NCBI GenBank assembly: GCA_028820215.1
Contig: JAPPKD010000122.1
Location: forward strand, 18,657 to 82,656
DNA length: 64,000 nt
Origin: Spirochaetaceae bacterium
GTDB taxonomy: Bacteria; Spirochaetota; Spirochaetia; SZUA-6; Bin103
Direction: 5' to 3'
Shown piece after piece: positions 63,985 to 64,000 of the stretch (within the stretch, counting starts at the first letter, position 1; every line of letters starts with the position of its first letter). Made by a program: the position numbers and the translations under genes. The notes below the pieces were generated by a model. It made no database searches and was not told the origin of the DNA. It worked only from the letters and a program-made list of their open reading frames with translations.

Positions 63985-64000
63985 ATGCCTCATCCAAACA
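63985..64000 (+). CDS. Possible start of a further gene (partial)
   Basis: ATG 63985 is preceded by AAAGGGAAG, a plausible ribosome site; GTG 63982 is in the same frame. Only five codons are present, so nothing about the product can be said. Confidence 0.3.

Noticed and set aside
1..64000. CRISPR arrays, tRNA or rRNA genes, integrases and insertion sequences
   Set aside because: Looked for regular repeats, cloverleaf-like conserved blocks and DDE or tyrosine-recombinase motifs; none was found.

Overview
This is a GC-rich (roughly two-thirds G+C by eye), densely coded chromosomal window with no rRNA, tRNA, CRISPR array or recognisable transposase. The organism is a heterotroph built around importing and breaking down uronic-acid-containing or otherwise modified oligosaccharides. 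The ABC substrate-binding proteins have Sec signal peptides that run into short Gly/Glu/Gln-rich stretches without a lipobox cysteine, a style familiar from spirochaetes. My best guess is an uncultured high-GC spirochaete, but this is inference from a few proteins and not a placement.

Layout. 1-3.4 kb: the end of a Dpp/Opp-type peptide/oligosaccharide ABC transporter operon (two permeases and a family 5 binding protein). 3.6-4.0 kb: a HicBA module. 4.0-9.6 kb: two coupled TIM-barrel-like glycosidase-type proteins facing a Gfo/Idh/MocA oxidoreductase and a GH32/43-like beta-propeller. 9.7-18 kb: two near-identical PL22-like (oligogalacturonate lyase type) propeller genes flanking a CUT1 sugar ABC operon, the second followed by two unrecognised coupled genes. 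18-22.5 kb: a second GH-like propeller ending against a truncated rhamnulokinase remnant, an SDR dehydrogenase, a VapBC module and a BNR/sialidase-like gene. 22.5-29.3 kb: three heparinase II/III-like lyases, two of them a tandem duplication with a 335-bp perfectly identical tract, plus a phytanoyl-CoA-dioxygenase-like (PhyH) enzyme. 29.4-30.3 kb: a HepT/MntA module. 30.3-33.9 kb: a second CUT1 system. 34-38.2 kb: two BNR proteins downstream of a PIN toxin-antitoxin pair.

38.3-48.2 kb is the most coherent unit: an eight-gene minus-strand operon containing PhyH, BNR, PhyH, two CUT1 permeases, a binding protein, a heparinase II/III-like lyase and a mannonate dehydratase. The dehydratase gene is split by one in-frame TAG. 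48.2-60.5 kb: two more PL22-like propellers, a PmoA-like (DUF6807) protein, two alpha/beta hydrolases coupled to a medium-chain dehydrogenase, a BNR_4-type protein, a ceramidase-like protein, a LarA-like protein and a second Gfo/Idh/MocA oxidoreductase. 60.5-64 kb: an AbiEii-type toxin with an HTH antitoxin, a secreted ricin-type lectin, an ankyrin-repeat protein and a second HicBA module.

How it fits together. Nearly all the lyases, propellers and BNR proteins lack signal peptides while the binding proteins have them. I infer that oligosaccharides are imported through CUT1 transporters and cleaved in the cytoplasm, with unsaturated or oxidised uronates then processed by dehydrogenases, racemase-like proteins and the (now interrupted) mannonate dehydratase. 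No transporter ATPase is encoded here, so a shared one must lie elsewhere.

Two features run through the window. Six toxin-antitoxin-like loci are interspersed with the sugar genes. Many genes also have a -10-like TAnnnT or CAnnnT hexamer exactly 6 nt before the start codon, several with a TTGACA-like -35 box at exactly 17 bp, which points to widespread leaderless transcription.
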